64,000 bases of DNA from Voacanga thouarsii (taxonomy: Eukaryota; Streptophyta; Magnoliopsida; Gentianales; Apocynaceae), in NCBI GenBank assembly GCA_026120185.1, contig JANUWF010001165.1:3713501-3777500 (forward strand), given 5' to 3'. The first letter of the stretch is position 1. Every line of letters starts with the position of its first letter. The notes under the pieces were generated by a model. That model did no database searches and had not been told where the DNA came from. It worked only from the letters and a program-made list of their open reading frames with translations. The position numbers and the translations under genes are program-made. This document shows, in pieces, positions 23,830-36,753 of this stretch.

Positions 23830-23852
23830 CTAATGAACTCTCTTTTCTTCTT

Positions 23853-23857
<5 letters not shown>

Positions 23858-23913
<56 letters not shown>
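23858..23913. repeat. (CT)n microsatellite, about 27 units
   Basis: A TC/CT run lies just before TTGGCCGAATGG in the solo LTR. The same LTR position carries a short (AG)n at 39307 and a G13 tract at 15432 in the other copies. Confidence 0.95.
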
Positions 23914-23916
<3 letters not shown>

Positions 23917-26900
23917 CCGAATGGTTACTTCAATCATGGCCATATTTTCTTCTTCTCTCTTGTAGAGATTCTCTAGAAACATCCCCAAGGTAGTCATAAT
24001 TCAAGTAAGTTTCTTCCATCTTCTCTTTAAATTCTAGATTCATGTCTCTAGGATATTATTGGAATGAGATGGATTGTGATTAGGGTTCGAACATGTATTG
24101 TTGTGATGGAGTTGAGATTGAAGCATGAATAAATGTGTGTATATGATGGAGATGGGATTGATGCATGAGTTGATTGCCTTGGTTGAATTTTATGGTTTTT
24201 AGGGTTTTGTTGCATGCTCTCCATGTCGTGGGTGGTATATGTGATCAAGCATGATAGAGATTATGTCACCCTTGGTGAATATGATTTATGTTCATTGGTA
24301 AAGCCATGAATATGTTTATGTTAGTAGAGTTTGGATCATGCCTTGATAAATTTAGATCTATGCCATTATTCATGATTTGGATGATTTGATGAATTGGTGT
24401 GGAGTGTATGTTCATGATTATGGTTAGCAATAGAAATATGATCATGACCTTGTTGTCCCTAAGCTAATTTTATTTCATCAATGAAATGATTAATACTATA
24501 ACTTCTCCTAGTAAATTTCAAAAACCCTAGGAAAGGTGGATTTGGACTATTATATATAAAATAAGGATATTTTAGTCAAATAAATGATAGCTTTTATTAA
24601 AGAAATAAAATATATAGATTTTATATAAAATAAAACATATAGAAAATAATAATAAAACCCTTTTCCCTAAATAATCATACTAGGTGAAATATTAATTTGG
24701 TAAATCTTATATTCATAAATACCATTAAAATTTATTTACTGTCTCTTAATTAAAACCTATTAAAATTTACTTATTATCTTTCAATCGAAACCACTAAAAT
24801 TTACTTACAACTAATTTTAGTTACCAAGTATTTTCTAACCATTAATTATTAATAGATTATTATTTTCAATAATCCCATCTAGGTCCTAGGACCCTTCATC
24901 AGATAAACTCTAATTTATTCATAGTAAGATTTAAACCTTCAACTTATTAGTACCTATTTCCCAAAATCCTAATTATTTTAATATCAAACTAGACTCATCT
25001 TATAGACCCTTTATTTGTTATCTAGCCTTAAAGCTTGGGACATTAGGGTCATGGTTGTAGTAAGTTGAGCTAGTTTTATTTGTGAAAGCGAATTTTGGCT
25101 CTAGTTTAATTATGGTTTATATTTACCCCAGACGGGGTTAGGTCAGCTATTGGAAACCTTTATTTTGAGCAAGGATCAGGTAAGCTCCTGTATAAAACCT
25201 GTTTGATGCAAAATGATTACTATGGCAAGCCAAATGTAGAGTGCGTGGACACTCACTTCTGTAAAGGCAATTGAGGATTATCTCATTTCTCATTTCAGAC
25301 AAACAAATTATTTGAAAATCAATGGGCAGTTTTACTCAAACTCTAAAGCTCTTTCTGAAACCAAGTTTGCCCCAAACTTTAGAAATCCTTAATTGCCATT
25401 TGCAAGTGGAACTACATTTTATTCATTTTTTCCAAGTGGGATAAATTACGTTGAGTACTCAATAAGGGTGGACTGCTAGGACTAGTCTTTGAAGGGTTAG
25501 GGTAAGTCTCTCAGTAGGTGGCCACCTCTGAGGGGTGAGTCCTTCCCGGATAAGATATCAGTTCAGTAGGTCGTGCCGGTCCGAGCTAGCAATTTTCAAT
25601 CAAATGGACTGTATGTTGCCGGAATGGACAAATGGTTTTGTTTGGGTATAGAGAATGAGGAGTATCTTACCCGGTAGGCCAATCACCACTGTTTGTCAGT
25701 CTGCACAAAGTGTGGCATTCTGACCGTTGTATGGTTATGGGGCCTAATGTGTGATAACCCATGACCACCTTTTTGAGTGGTTAATTTTATTGAACATGTA
25801 TGGTTGGAAAAGCCAAAACACCATTCTTGATTTTGACTATTGTTTATTGCTTGCCAGTATTTCTCTTATGAAGATTTTTCACTTTGCATTCACGAACTGT
25901 TTTCACTGGACAGTCAAAGCACGCACGGACTTACTGATATTTTTATCTCATCACCCTTTTTATCATGATTTCAAGTCGATCCTACTATGGGGATGAGTAA
26001 CTAGTTGTTGCCTGCCTTGGAAGAGTTTCTGATATTTATTTTGTGTAATGCTTGGGGAGTTGAGAGTAAACAATTTTATTTTGGATTTGTGTTTTGGATT
26101 CTTGGATTGTAATAAGTTTTAAGTTTAAAGTATTATTTTTATTCTATTATTTTGATTGTGTAACCTAGTTATAAAGACCCCTTGTCCTTTGGACGGGGCC
26201 ACATGCCCGGCCCTGTTGTGCCTAGGTAGTGGGGTGTTACAATCTTTATAACAAGGAAACAAATAATAAAAGAAAACAAGCAAAAATAAAATTTACTGTC
26301 TAGATAAGTCCTTAGTACCTGGCACTCCACCTTTGAACCTTGCTAGTAGAAATAAAATGTAATAAGACAGGGTAGAAATATTAAAGTATTAAGACATAAT
26401 TCTATTACAAATGGATTTTCAGCTGTCAGTCTTGATAATGTTAGACTATCATGAAATCATGGTTAGAAAATTCGTGTGAGATTATAGATAATCTCAGTAA
26501 GTCCATAGTGCACAAATCGCAATTAGAAAATCAATGGCATGATGCATGAATGTAATAATTCAAATGGTTCTAATCGTAAGAAAATTCTAACGTTATGTCT
26601 CAAATTTCATTACCAAATTATTGGAGAGAAAAATCAATAAGTATAATTAGGTATGATATTTAGAAAAGAATTTTGTTGGCTAAACTATTTCTAATATAAA
26701 AAAAACTTATACGAATGTTCATTGCAGCAAAGTCTTGAACCCATATTAACAACTTAGCAAAGTCTTCAATATTTTACAAATATGACCTCGACATAATCCA
26801 TACTGAAATAGTACAATGGATACGGCATACATCCTTCCCGAGAGGATACCCCTCTCATATATAAATAGACCGAATGTCCCACGTCCGTCCTCCGGTTCAC

Positions 26901-28679
26901 TTTTAGATACCATATTGCTAGCTAAAAACTAGACTCGACTAATAGGGTTGACCGCCCATTTGGAAAAGACTATTTTCTGGAGACAACCAATCAAACAAAA
27001 TTCTCTCCTGATCTAATGAGAGCTAGTCATATAGTCTCGTCCCTTGAGTATTCAAGCCTAAAACTGTACAATTCAAGAAATTTGCATTCCATTATAGAAT
27101 ATGCAATTTAAGTTCCAAAATTATTGTTCTAATTCCAAAAACTTGGCGTTTTCCAAATTTACCTCGAATAGAAAACAAAAATTCATCCTTTTCCCCCCAA
27201 AATTTCCTGATTGTAGAAAATTTCCTGAAGGTAGAAAATAAGGTATCGAAATGAGCCAAATGTCATGCTATGATTTTTACAGTTATGTACTTAAATGAAA
27301 ATTTGGAATTAGGTGCAAACATTGATGCATGGCTCCTAATCAAACATGGTATTTCATATGAAAATTCTCTAAGATTGATCATGCGAAATTTTTATATAGG
27401 GGTCATGATGTAAATAAGGGTAATACCAGCGTAGTAAAACGAATTATTCCAACTTTAATTCGATCAATAGTACAAAAATCCTTTCATCATGCATGCATGA
27501 TCATATAATTTCTAATGAAATAATTTCACATAAACAAGTTGTGAGATGTAAGGACTTACCTCTTGTCCAAAAGCTTAGCAAATTAGCTTCAAGATATCTT
27601 AGGTGCTTCTTCCTCCTATGTCCAACTCTAGATCTAACATAAATTTCACAATAGTTAACCTCTAGTGCACAAGTCCATATGAACATTTCAAATAAATCCC
27701 TACGGGGAAAAAGAGATTACTTATGCCCTAAGTAATTTATTATTTGCTAATGCTAATCTTAATAAACTTAGACTTTTACTTAGTTCAACCAATCCCAACA
27801 CAACGTATTTCATAAGTAAGTTAGGAAGGGAAAGTGTTTTGTAAAGATTAAAATATCCATGAGTTTTACCTATATAAATTATTAGGGTTTCATTTCCTAA
27901 GAATTATCAAGTAATGATTGGGAGTATATAAAGAAATATAATATATTTCTAATGAGTCAAGATATCCTATAAGGATTTTGTAAGTTAATTTAAAATTTAT
28001 TGATGGCAATTTTCAAGGTAAAAATTCATTAACTTTACTTCTAGATTAAAACTCTATTTTCAAAGCAAATCAAGGATTTCAAAGATTAACTTAATTTACT
28101 AAGCAAGACATTTTGTTTCTCACTGAAAATTTTCAATTTAACACCTCTATATGTTAGGTAAATTACCATGTAATCATTTTTCCAAAATGCTCTTGAAAAA
28201 TAGGCTAATCAATTTTTGAAATGGAGTTCGCCATAACAGTAACTGTACTGGGGCAGTAATTTTTAAAAACTCATATCTTACAATCTATAAGTATGTTTTA
28301 AGTGATTATAAACCAAAATTCTCCTAACATAGCAAATTTAATCGATTCACAAGTGGTTTTACATCTTCCTAGACTTCATTTATCTAGTCCCTAAGGAGAA
28401 ATCACATAAACAAGGTATCAAATCCATTTTTTTTTTTCAAAACAATGGTAGTACACTTAAAATTTCAGTTTTCAAGCTTATTAAGTGAGCAAAATGAGTT
28501 CTTAGCATAAAGGACCTCATTTTCAGATCATATACCAAGCCCCTAACATAAATGCAATAGTTTTGCATCACATACTTCCACACAAAATGTACAAAACTTC
28601 AAAAAAAGTAAACTATCAAGCAGAGACATTTTCGGTCATATAGAATGAACAAGAGAGGGGAAAATGAATTCTTTGCCTA

Positions 28680-29965
28680 CCTCTTGTAGCTTGAATCATG
28701 TCAGGATACTTTCTTCTTATCCATTTCTCGGTCTCCCATATGGCATCCCGAGCCCTATGATGTTCCCACAACACCTTGACCATAGTGATTTTCTTGTTCC
28801 TTAGTTCTTTCACATTTCACTCTAGTGTCTTGATCGGCTTCTCCACATAGGTCAGATTTGGTTGCACTTGTAACGGCTAATCATTCTAGACATGCTCTGG
28901 ATCTGGATTGAACTTCTTCAGTTGTGATACATGAAATACATCGTGGATACCCGTTAATCTGTTTGGAAGTTCCAACCTATATGATATAGTTTTGATTCTC
29001 TCAATGATTGGAAATGGACCAATATATCTGGGACTAAACTTCCCCCCTTTCCCCAGATGTCTCATAATTTCTTAGCTCGGTGTTAGCTTTAAAATACTTC
29101 CTAGCCCATTTGAAACTCAAATACCCTTCTATGATTGTCCGTGCACCTTTTCTATCTACTCTGAGCTACCCTTAGTCTATCTTGCATTAGCTTTACTTTA
29201 TCAGTCATTTCTTTGATATTTACTCTCCCCCCTCTATCAATTGACCATTTTTATTTCAACTCTAATACAATGGTGTTTGACATTTTCACCCATATAAGGC
29301 AACATATGGCGTCATGCCAACAAATGCTTGATAACTGTTGTAGTAGGCCAATTCTGGATAAGGAATGCTTTCAATCTATCAGTTCCCAAAGTCTGGCACG
29401 CATGCCCTCAACATATCCTTGAGGATTTGTATTACACGCTCTGATTGTCCATCTGTCTAAGGGTAAGTGGAGGTGCTGAACTTTAGAGTAGTCTCCATTG
29501 ATTCCTAAAATTTCACTAAAAATCTAGAGGTGAATCGCGGGTCCTTATCTAATACTATACTTATCGGCAATCTATGCAACCTCATGACCTCCTGTATATA
29601 AACCTATGCCAACTTTTTCATTAAATATATCACATTCACTGGGATAAAGTATAAGGTCTTTGTTAGTTGGTCTACTACCACCCAAACGGCATTCTTCTAA
29701 GTTCTACTCATTTGTAGTCCGGTGACAAAGTCTATTTTAACACATTCCCATTTCCATTCCGGTACAAATAGAGGTTGTAAAAATTCAACAGCTTTCTTAT
29801 GTTTTGCCTTCACCTTCTGACAAGTGAGGCATACCGACACATATTGTGCCACATCTCTCTTCATGCCTGGCCACCAAAACATTCGCTTTAGATTTTGATA
29901 CATCTTGGTCTCCCCGGGGTGTATGGTGTACCGGCTCTTATGGGCTTCTCTTAGAATTTTTTTTC
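28680..29965 (-). pseudogene. Element B integrase with C-terminal chromodomain (broken)
   Basis: The zinc-binding region and start of the catalytic core are clear at 29697-29960 (MYQNLKRMFWWPGMKRD, CLTCQKVKAKHKK, then VPEWKWE). The later core is frame-shifted but shows TDGQSERV-like text near 29450 and LRACVPDFG. A chromodomain-like segment lies at 28690-28830 (NKKITMVKVLWEHHRA and ETEKWIRRKYPD). Chromodomains after integrase define chromoviruses and are thought to steer insertion to marked chromatin. Many stops and shifts make it inactive. The domain order fits a Tekay-type gypsy pol. Confidence 0.85.
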
Positions 29966-31570
29966 TTTAGCTCATCTACATTAAGAAAACATAATCAATC
30001 TCTAAAATACATTTTTCCTTTATCATCTACTCTAAAGTTTTAATTCTTCCTTCCCATTTCTTTCTCTTTAAAACTCTAAAACTCTAGGTTTTTTGCTTAG
30101 GCATCGCATATTTCCTGTTTTAGCTCAAGGACCACAATAAGATTCCTTATTTAAAACTTATATATGGTTACTATAGCTTTATCCATCAACACTTCTTGTA
30201 TCTCCTTTACAGCTTGAGCTTCAAGTCTTGCTAACTTCACATTTCTGCTTAACGCATCTGCAACTACATTTGCCTTTCCCTGGTGATAATTTATCAAACA
30301 GCGATACTCCTTCAAGAATTCCATCCAAGTTCAAGTCATTTTGTGTGAAAATGTACTACATTATGATCCATGAATGTCTTGTATTCAGCTCTATACAAAT
30401 AGTATTGCCATTTCTTTAGAGTTCCTAGCTCCAGGTCATGCGTTAGATAATTCACCTTGTGCGACTTAAGTTTTCTCGAGGCGAAGGCCATGATTTTTTT
30501 CTCCTACATTAGTACTGCACCCAATATTTCATTTTATGTGTTGATGTATAAACTATAGGGTTCCCTTTCTTGTAGCAAGGTCAGTACATGTGTCGTTATC
30601 AACCTATTCTTCAATTCTTGAAAGCTCATGTCACACTTTTCATTCCACAAGAATGGCACATCTTTTCATAGAAGCCTAGATAAAAGTGAGGCGAGGATTG
30701 AAAACCCTTTTATGAATCACCTATAATATCCGACTAATACCAGGAAACTCCTAATTTCTACAACAGCCTCAGGTTATTTCCAATTCTCAATAGTTTCCAC
30801 CTTGGCAACGCCTATCTTGATTCCTTCTTTATTCACAACATGCCCGACAAATGAGACTGTATCCAACCGAAATTATACTTACTGAACTTAGCATACAGTT
30901 CATGCTTTCTCAATTTTTTCAAAACTAATTTGAAGTGTTCTACATGTTCCTCCAAACCCTTGGAGTAAATCAATAATCATCGATAAAGATTACAACAAAT
31001 TTGTCCCAATAAGATTGTAATATCCGAAGCATTAACTCTGTAAAGGTTGCGGGAGTATTAGTCAATCCAAAGGACATCACAACAAAATCATAGTGCCCAT
31101 ACCAGGGTGTTAAAGGTAATTTTAGGAAGATCTTCCTCCTGGATTCTCATTTGGTAATAACTTTTGCCTAGGTCAAGCTTAGAATAATAACTAGACCTTC
31201 TTAATTAGTCAAATAGTTCATAAATATGTGAGAGCAGGTATATTTTCTTAATTGTCAAGCCATTTAAACTAAGATAATCAATGCCTAAACATAATATCCT
31301 ATTCTTCCTTTTCATAAATAACACTGATCGTCCCCAAGGCGAAATACTTGGCCTAATATACCCTTATCCCAACAACTCCTCCAACTATTCCTTCAACTCC
31401 TCGAGTTCCATAGGGGTCATATAGTATAGGGTTTTGGAAATCAATTCTGCTCTAGGCACTAAGTCAATAGTAAACTCCACCTCCCAAGGTGGGGGTAGGG
31501 CTATCAATTCTTTAGGGAAGACATCAGTATATTTGCACACTACAACAGTGCCCCTCAAGGTACTCTCTTT
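29966..31570 (-). pseudogene. Element B reverse transcriptase and RNase H (broken)
   Basis: The minus-strand frames give, in gypsy order, VEFTIDLVP (about 31470), a GYIRPS.SPWG block (about 31370), [18 protein letters not shown] (about 31150), FVVIFIDD for the catalytic YVDD block (about 30990) and, in the RNase H tail, [19 protein letters not shown] (about 30270). Each block aligns with the better copies at 42585-46080. Stops interrupt nearly every block. It is the fossil polymerase of element B. Confidence 0.8.
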
Positions 31571-31639
31571 TGTAGATTAATTGATCAGGTAGGCTAGGTA
31601 ACCTTGACATCCCTTCCAAAGCATTCTTCAGCCCTTGAG

Positions 31640-32095
31640 ACCAAATACTTCAATTCATTCACCTTAACTCCCTGAAATTCTAAAACATCCTTTTCTGGCC
31701 TAATGAACTATATTGAATTATTTTTGTAATCTACTCGAGCATAGTGCTTGGCCAACCAATCCATGCCTAGGATAATATCGTAATCCTCAAAAGGCAAAAT
31801 AATGAGATCCCCGGGTATTCTCTCTCTCCCTACTTCAATCTCATACCCTTTAATAATTTCTCTTGCTTCTACTAATTTCCCCAAAAACATGCTAACTAAA
31901 AGAGTATATAGCAATTCTAAGCCAACAAATCCCGTCTTAGATGCATAAGATTTATTCATGCATGAATGGGTGGAACCAGGATCTACCAACACCTTTACTT
32001 TGCAATTCTGAATAGAAAGTATACTTTTGACTACCACAGAATCAGTTCCTATCTCTCCGCATTTCAGTGCAAACACTTTAGATTTCACCTATGGC
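31640..32095 (-). pseudogene. Element B aspartic protease (partly open)
   Basis: The frame is open at 31708-32088. It starts near KSKVFALKCGE, has the retroviral-type active site DPGSTHSC (DTGA/DSGA-like, with Pro for Thr/Ser), a flap-like region and LGMDWLAKHYARVDY at the end. In gypsy elements this enzyme cuts the polyprotein. A stop at 31705-31707 separates it from the following linker (KVNELKYLVSRAEECF). Element C lacks this whole domain, so this copy shows what was lost there. Confidence 0.85.
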
Positions 32096-32189
32096 TTCTG
32101 GTTGTTCCCTCCATGAACTGTGCCATTACGATGGTTTTCTTGGTTCATTAGTGGAGCAAGATTGTCACAAGTGTTGAACTGTGATTTTG

Positions 32190-32400
32190 GACATTTGTCT
32201 CAAAAATGATTGTGGTCCCCATAGTTGAAGAATCTTTTGCTTGCATCCTTATGCTAATAATCTTTCTCCTTGTGTCCTCTTTTTCCATAGTGATAGCAAT
32301 TTATTTCATTTTTCCCAGTCCTAATAGGGTTTGTCCTTACTTGCTTTCCTTTGTTTCTCCTCTGTGGTCCAGCGACTGAACAGTTTACACTTTAGTAGCT
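32190..32400 (-). pseudogene. Element B gag zinc-knuckle region (degenerate)
   Basis: The minus strand reads CYHYGKRGHKEKDY, a CCHC knuckle in which the second and last cysteines have become tyrosine. A second degenerate unit follows with NYGDHNHF and KCPKSQFNTC. Gypsy gag normally ends with one or two such nucleic-acid-binding knuckles before the protease, as here. From 32400 to 32608 the gag linker is too decayed to read. Element A3 begins at 32609. Confidence 0.7.
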
Positions 32401-32608
32401 ACCGTTTCACTGGCTCTAGTATTTACTGGCTTTCATGGTTTTATAGCTAAAAAGAGCGATCGGATCTAAGCCTATCACCTATCTCCAACTGCTAACTCTA
32501 GAATGTTTTAGTTTATGTTCCTACCTATTATCTGGATATACCAAGAAAAATGTACGGTCACATTAAGAAAATAAGGAAGGTATATATTTATGCAGTAGCA
32601 AATGCTAC

Positions 32609-34008
32609 TGATAGGGGCTAAAATCATCAACATTTTCCTAATTATTTGAGGTTAAATTGAGATACTTTTGATGTAATCATAAGGCATATTCCTTCCTATT
32701 TGACATTTTTCTTGTTGAAAGTGTTTTTGACACATTTGTACAGAATTGAGTTGATTTCGAGCAAAAAGTAAAAGTTTTCAAAATGCACTTGGCATGAGGT
32801 CCAGCCAAGGCACCAGGCACCAGGTCCAATCTAGAAAAACAGTGAAGATAGAACAACTTCTAGGGCAAAAACAGAAAATATTTTGCCCCAGGTGGGTCGA
32901 CTGGACACAACGCCAAGTCCACTCTGGACACAAAAATCCTGTACATGAATTGGTATCTTCCAAAGAATTTTGGTATTTTTTGAATCATACTCGGCCAAGA
33001 CTCCTCCAAGCAACAAATTTTAGCATAAAAAAAGCCTATAAAAATAAGGAAAACACAAGAGAAAAGTAGTGAATCAAAGAGCAAAAACTCCAAGCACTCA
33101 AATAATGAAAGATTCACCATTTAATTAAGGATGTTCAAGAAAGTCTTCAAATGACAAGAAGGAGGCTTATCTATGAGTGCTTTCTTTTACTGTTGTTTTC
33201 TTGTTCCTAAACAATGATGTACTTAATATTTTTATTGTAATTTGACATGATTTGAGATTCATGGTTTTTGGATTAATTTAGTTATTTGATCAATTTTCTA
33301 TCATCTTTGGAATCTGATTACTTGTTATTATTGGTTAATGATACGTTTTCTTCTAATTAACTTGGGAAACTATGCTAGGAGTTCATTGCATTGATTTTGA
33401 TCAAATCGTAATAGACTTGGGAAACGAAGTTAAGATTAAAGGACTAAAAGGATCAAAGATTAGTTTATTTCACCTATAGCATGGGGTCATTAGCTAATTT
33501 CATATTTATGAGGAATTAAGTTTAATACATTTTTTGGTTATGTTAGTTTGATTGGAAAATCTACTAATTCAATCAAAAGATAGTAATTCCATGGATTGGA
33601 AAAGAAGTGGAGTCTATAAGTAGATTCATAACTTAGGAAACGATTGAATTTTACTTTATATTCCTTCATGATGCCAAGATGATGATTACTTGAGACAGTT
33701 TCTAAATGATTCATTATCATGTGTTCTAGGATAATTGTTTAAATTGCATATTCCTACATCCTTGAGTGGTATATATTTCTTTATTTTTTTAATTTCTTAT
33801 CACTTTATTTGGTCGGTTATACAATGAATGAAAATTGATTAGTGTGTACTTGTTCCTTTGAGAATCGATACTCATTGATTTCCTATACTATACTTGCGAT
33901 GAGTATACTTGCTCGTATGTGTATTTTAGGATTAATGTTTTAATTAAAACTTATCTAATGGATGGATTTAAATTTAATGATTTTTATACACCCAAAATTT
34001 AAGCATCA
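32609..34008 (+). repeat. A3 5' LTR
   Basis: It starts TGATAGGGGCTAAAATCATC and ends AATTTAAGCATCA, next to the PBS. It shares the overall layout of the A2 LTRs (CCAGGTCC block near 32810, TATA box near 33037, long AT-rich 3' half) but is clearly a different subfamily. The short antisense ORFs at 32778-33120 are chance frames. Confidence 0.87.
33037..33046 (+). promoter_or_regulatory. TATA box of A3 5' LTR
   Basis: TATAAAAATA stands in the conserved AAGCCTATAAAAA block, at the place of TATAAATA in the A2 LTRs. The 3' LTR has the same block at 50430. Confidence 0.6.
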
Positions 34009-34032
34009 AGTTTTTTTCACTATTGCCGAGGA
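34009..34032 (+). other. A3 primer binding site
   Basis: Directly after the LTR, AGTTTTTTTCACTATTGCCG resembles the Athila tRNA-Asp-type site (TTTTTGGCGCCGTTGCCGGGGA) with transition decay and GG changed. The GCCGAGGA end is the best-kept part. Confidence 0.65.
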
Positions 34033-34345
34033 ATAATATCATGAAAGTTTGGACTTTATTGATTTAACCATGTTTATATTTTTATATGTCTATATGTAAA
34101 TATGTAAATTTGTATATATGTTCCTTGTTCGAATAGGTGCTATATTTTGTTGTTTGTATAATTATAATTTCCTAATTTCATTGCATGTTGTAATTTTCCT
34201 AACTTAATTTGTCAATATATAGTAACGGTTTAACTTGTAAATTCTATAATCTCACTACCTTCTATTTTCTATAGATCTTGCCCTTTGTATATAACCTAAA
34301 GATCCCAAGCCAACATAGTAGATCTTGATCCTGAGAACCCTCACA

Positions 34346-35650
34346 ATGGTCCGAAAGATTGTGAGCGAAAGGGTGAGAAAAGACATAGAGGTTAACCAAC
34401 CAAACAATGACAGCAATGGTGGTAATGGTAGGAGGACTATGGACAATTTTGTGAAACCCGCAATCTCAGGTATAGGCTCGAGTATTATGAGACTTACGAT
34501 GGAGGCTAATAACTTTGAAATAAAGCCTAACATAATCCAAATGATCTAAAACATGGTACAATTTAATGAGCTACTTGAGGATGATCCTAATGCCCCCCTA
34601 GTCAGTTTTTTAGAAATTTGTGACAATTTTAAAATGAATGGTATTTCTGAAGATTCTATCAAACTAAGGCTTTTCCTTTTTTCTTTGAGAGATAGAACAA
34701 AATATTGTTCGAAATCTTTGCCAGCCAGATCCATCACCACTTGGAATGTTCTGGCTGAAAAACTTCTTGCAAAATATTTTTCCCAGCTAGAACATCCAAG
34801 TTTAGGACCGATATTTTTGCCTTTCGACAATTCAAAACTAAAAATCTTTATGAGTCTTGGGAGTAGTTTAAGGAGATGCTTAGAAAGTGTCCTCATCATG
34901 TGTTCGACCTAGGTATGCAAATGTAAATATTTCATAGTGGCTGATGTTTTGCTACAAGGCAATTGGTTGATGCATCTGTAGGAGGTTCCATTAATTCTAA
35001 AATGCTGGGGGAGGTGTTTGATCTAATTGAAAATCATGAAACAATTAACTACGCGCGGGGTAGTTCATGGTCAAAAGCCCGTGTTCATGGTTTCGCACAT
35101 GGTGGATGCAATGGCAACTTTGGAGGCCAAGGTGGAGGAACTGACACAAAAGATGGAGCAAATGGTGATGTTTCCTTCCCAAGGATTGCTAATGAATATT
35201 AATTGTGATTGTTGTGGGGAAGAACATCCGAACCATGAGTGCCAAAACATGGGGCCATCACAAGAGTCATTAGAATATGTCACGTTTGTGGGCAATGAAT
35301 GATAAGGTAATTATCCCTATGGCACCACTTACAACCCTGATTAAGGAATTATCCTAACTTTTCATGGAACAACCGAAACTAACCTAGTCAGGCTTCTTCT
35401 AATTTCGAAAATCAAATGACTCAACCACCCTTACCTTACAGTGCACCACCGCCTAAGCCATCATTAGGTGAATTGGTTAACTAATTGGTAAGTGGTACAA
35501 ATATACAGTTTTAAGGAGTGGATGCAACCACAAGAAATTTAAAGGCGTCCATGTGCAATCTTGAGAATCAAATTGGTCAATTGGCCAAACTCCTTGAAAA
35601 TCATCAAATGGGATCCCTTCCCAAAAATATTGAGACTAATCCATGTGATT
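34346..35650 (+). pseudogene. Athila gag (broken)
   Basis: The frame starts MVRKIVSERVRKD at 34346. The conserved Athila gag core follows: DDPNAPLVSFLEICDNFK at about 34580, LRLFLFSLRDRTKY at about 34670 and TTWNVLAEKLLAKYF at about 34735. After a frameshift near 34815 come KEMLRKCPHHVFDL (about 34870) and VDASVGGSINSKM (about 34965). A knuckle-like CDCCGEEHPNHEC lies at about 35205-35243. The end has ENQIGQLAKLLENHQMGSLP (about 35565-35625). A stop at 34547-34549 stands in a position that is probably glutamine. Gag forms the particle in which reverse transcription occurs. Gag stops near 35650 and no protease follows. Confidence 0.85.
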
Positions 35651-36753
35651 AATACAGTGAAAAATGATGATTTTAATTGCTTTGGTTTTTTGGGGATATT
35701 TCTTTAATTTTTGTGTGTTTTCATTGATTTTGCTATCCTTTTAATTTTTAGAATTCTCTTCATGATTTCTTGTTTTAATTATTGTTTGATTTAATTAATT
35801 AATTAAAAATTTTACTTTTTGCTTGGCCAAAGCTGACCTGGCGTCTGGCCAACACGGCCTAAAAAAATACGCCAAGATAAAATGGGTCCAGCTCTAAGCC
35901 CGATCGGCTAAAAGCCAAGTAACAGCAATTCCTGGCCATTTTTTTTCAAAAAACTCTCATCTCCATCATTTTTTTTCTCTCAACCCATTGTCGGGTCCAA
36001 CTTCAAAACACCACTGGGTCACTTTCTAATCCTCCAACAAACCTTCCAAATAGAATGTCCTCACTTTGTTCTTTAAATTTTGAATTAAAACTTGGAAAAA
36101 TCTAATCTTTTCTCCCAAAACCCATTTTTCAACTCTTCTCTTTGGTGCACGATTTCTTCGATCTTTTTCCACAGGATCATTACCTATATATTAGATATCA
36201 TTGTAGTATGATTTTTCTACACTTTCTACAGTTCAATTTTTCATATTGACTATTGTGTCTTTTACTATGAATTTTGGTCCGAAATTCATGCTTAAAATTT
36301 TTACTGGATACATTGAATGAAATTTTGATTAACAATGATATGTGATTAATGCAACTCATGTTTCACATCTTTTTGGAAGCTATCGAGCATGACTTTCTTG
36401 TGTCTAATGTTGAGCTACCAAGATATTGGATAGTTGTTCATGTTAAAATTAACATTGTGACTATAAACTTTACATTGTTAATTGGTAGCTGTTGAGCATT
36501 GTGACGTGATCATGAATATTGATATCAAGTTGGAATTGGACAATTGCTCTATTTTCTTGCAGGTTGTGTTGGACGAGGTTGTGTTGTGTTTTGTTAGCTA
36601 TCTTGTGGAGTTTTGTGTTGAGGTGGTGATTGTGTTTAATGGTGTTGTGAGAGTGAGATAGTTGAGGGTTTTATTTGATTGAGGTGTAAAGAGTGATTTT
36701 AAGGGAGTCTAATTTTCTTTTGTATTACCTTTGTTCATCATCACATTTATATC
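35651..36753 (+). other. A3 non-coding spacer between gag and second ORF
   Basis: This AT-rich stretch has no coding signal. The part 35830-36070 is pyrimidine-rich and contains TTGGCCAAAGCTGACCTGG. The pol expected of an autonomous Athila element would lie here but is absent. The 300 bases before 36754 are GT-rich and may be the leader of the second ORF. Confidence 0.55.

Larger units (their letters stand above)
21906..26241 (+). repeat. Solo LTR, Tekay-like gypsy family C, plus strand
   Basis: It begins TGTGAAACCCCAG and ends TAGTGGGGTGTTACA. The flanks GTCTT (21901-21905) and ATCTT (26242-26246) are a target duplication with one mutation. Removing it restores the B LTR text GGGGTCTTTATAACAAGG, as seen at 53115-53132. 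It is 4336 bp and collinear, inverted, with 36991-41279. It contains a tRNA-like segment, an (AC)n and a (CT)n microsatellite. The 146-codon frame at 23252-23692 is not supported by the other copies. Confidence 0.9.
21837..28679 (-). repeat. 3' LTR of element B, interrupted by a solo LTR
   Basis: The LTR terminus reads TGTACTACTCCCTAATAA on the plus strand, against TGTAACACCCCCTAATAA at 53052. About 70 bases precede the insertion at 21906. It continues at 26242 (ATCTTTATAACAAGG) and follows the 53124-54232 copy closely. The right boundary is uncertain. I place it near 28679 because the chromodomain ends just beyond and a short pyrimidine stretch, CCTCTTGT, follows. The net LTR would be about 2.5 kb. 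Confidence 0.75.

Noticed and set aside
23737..23976. 79-codon frame with His-Thr and Ser-Leu runs
   Set aside because: It is simply the translation of the (AC)n and (CT)n microsatellites.
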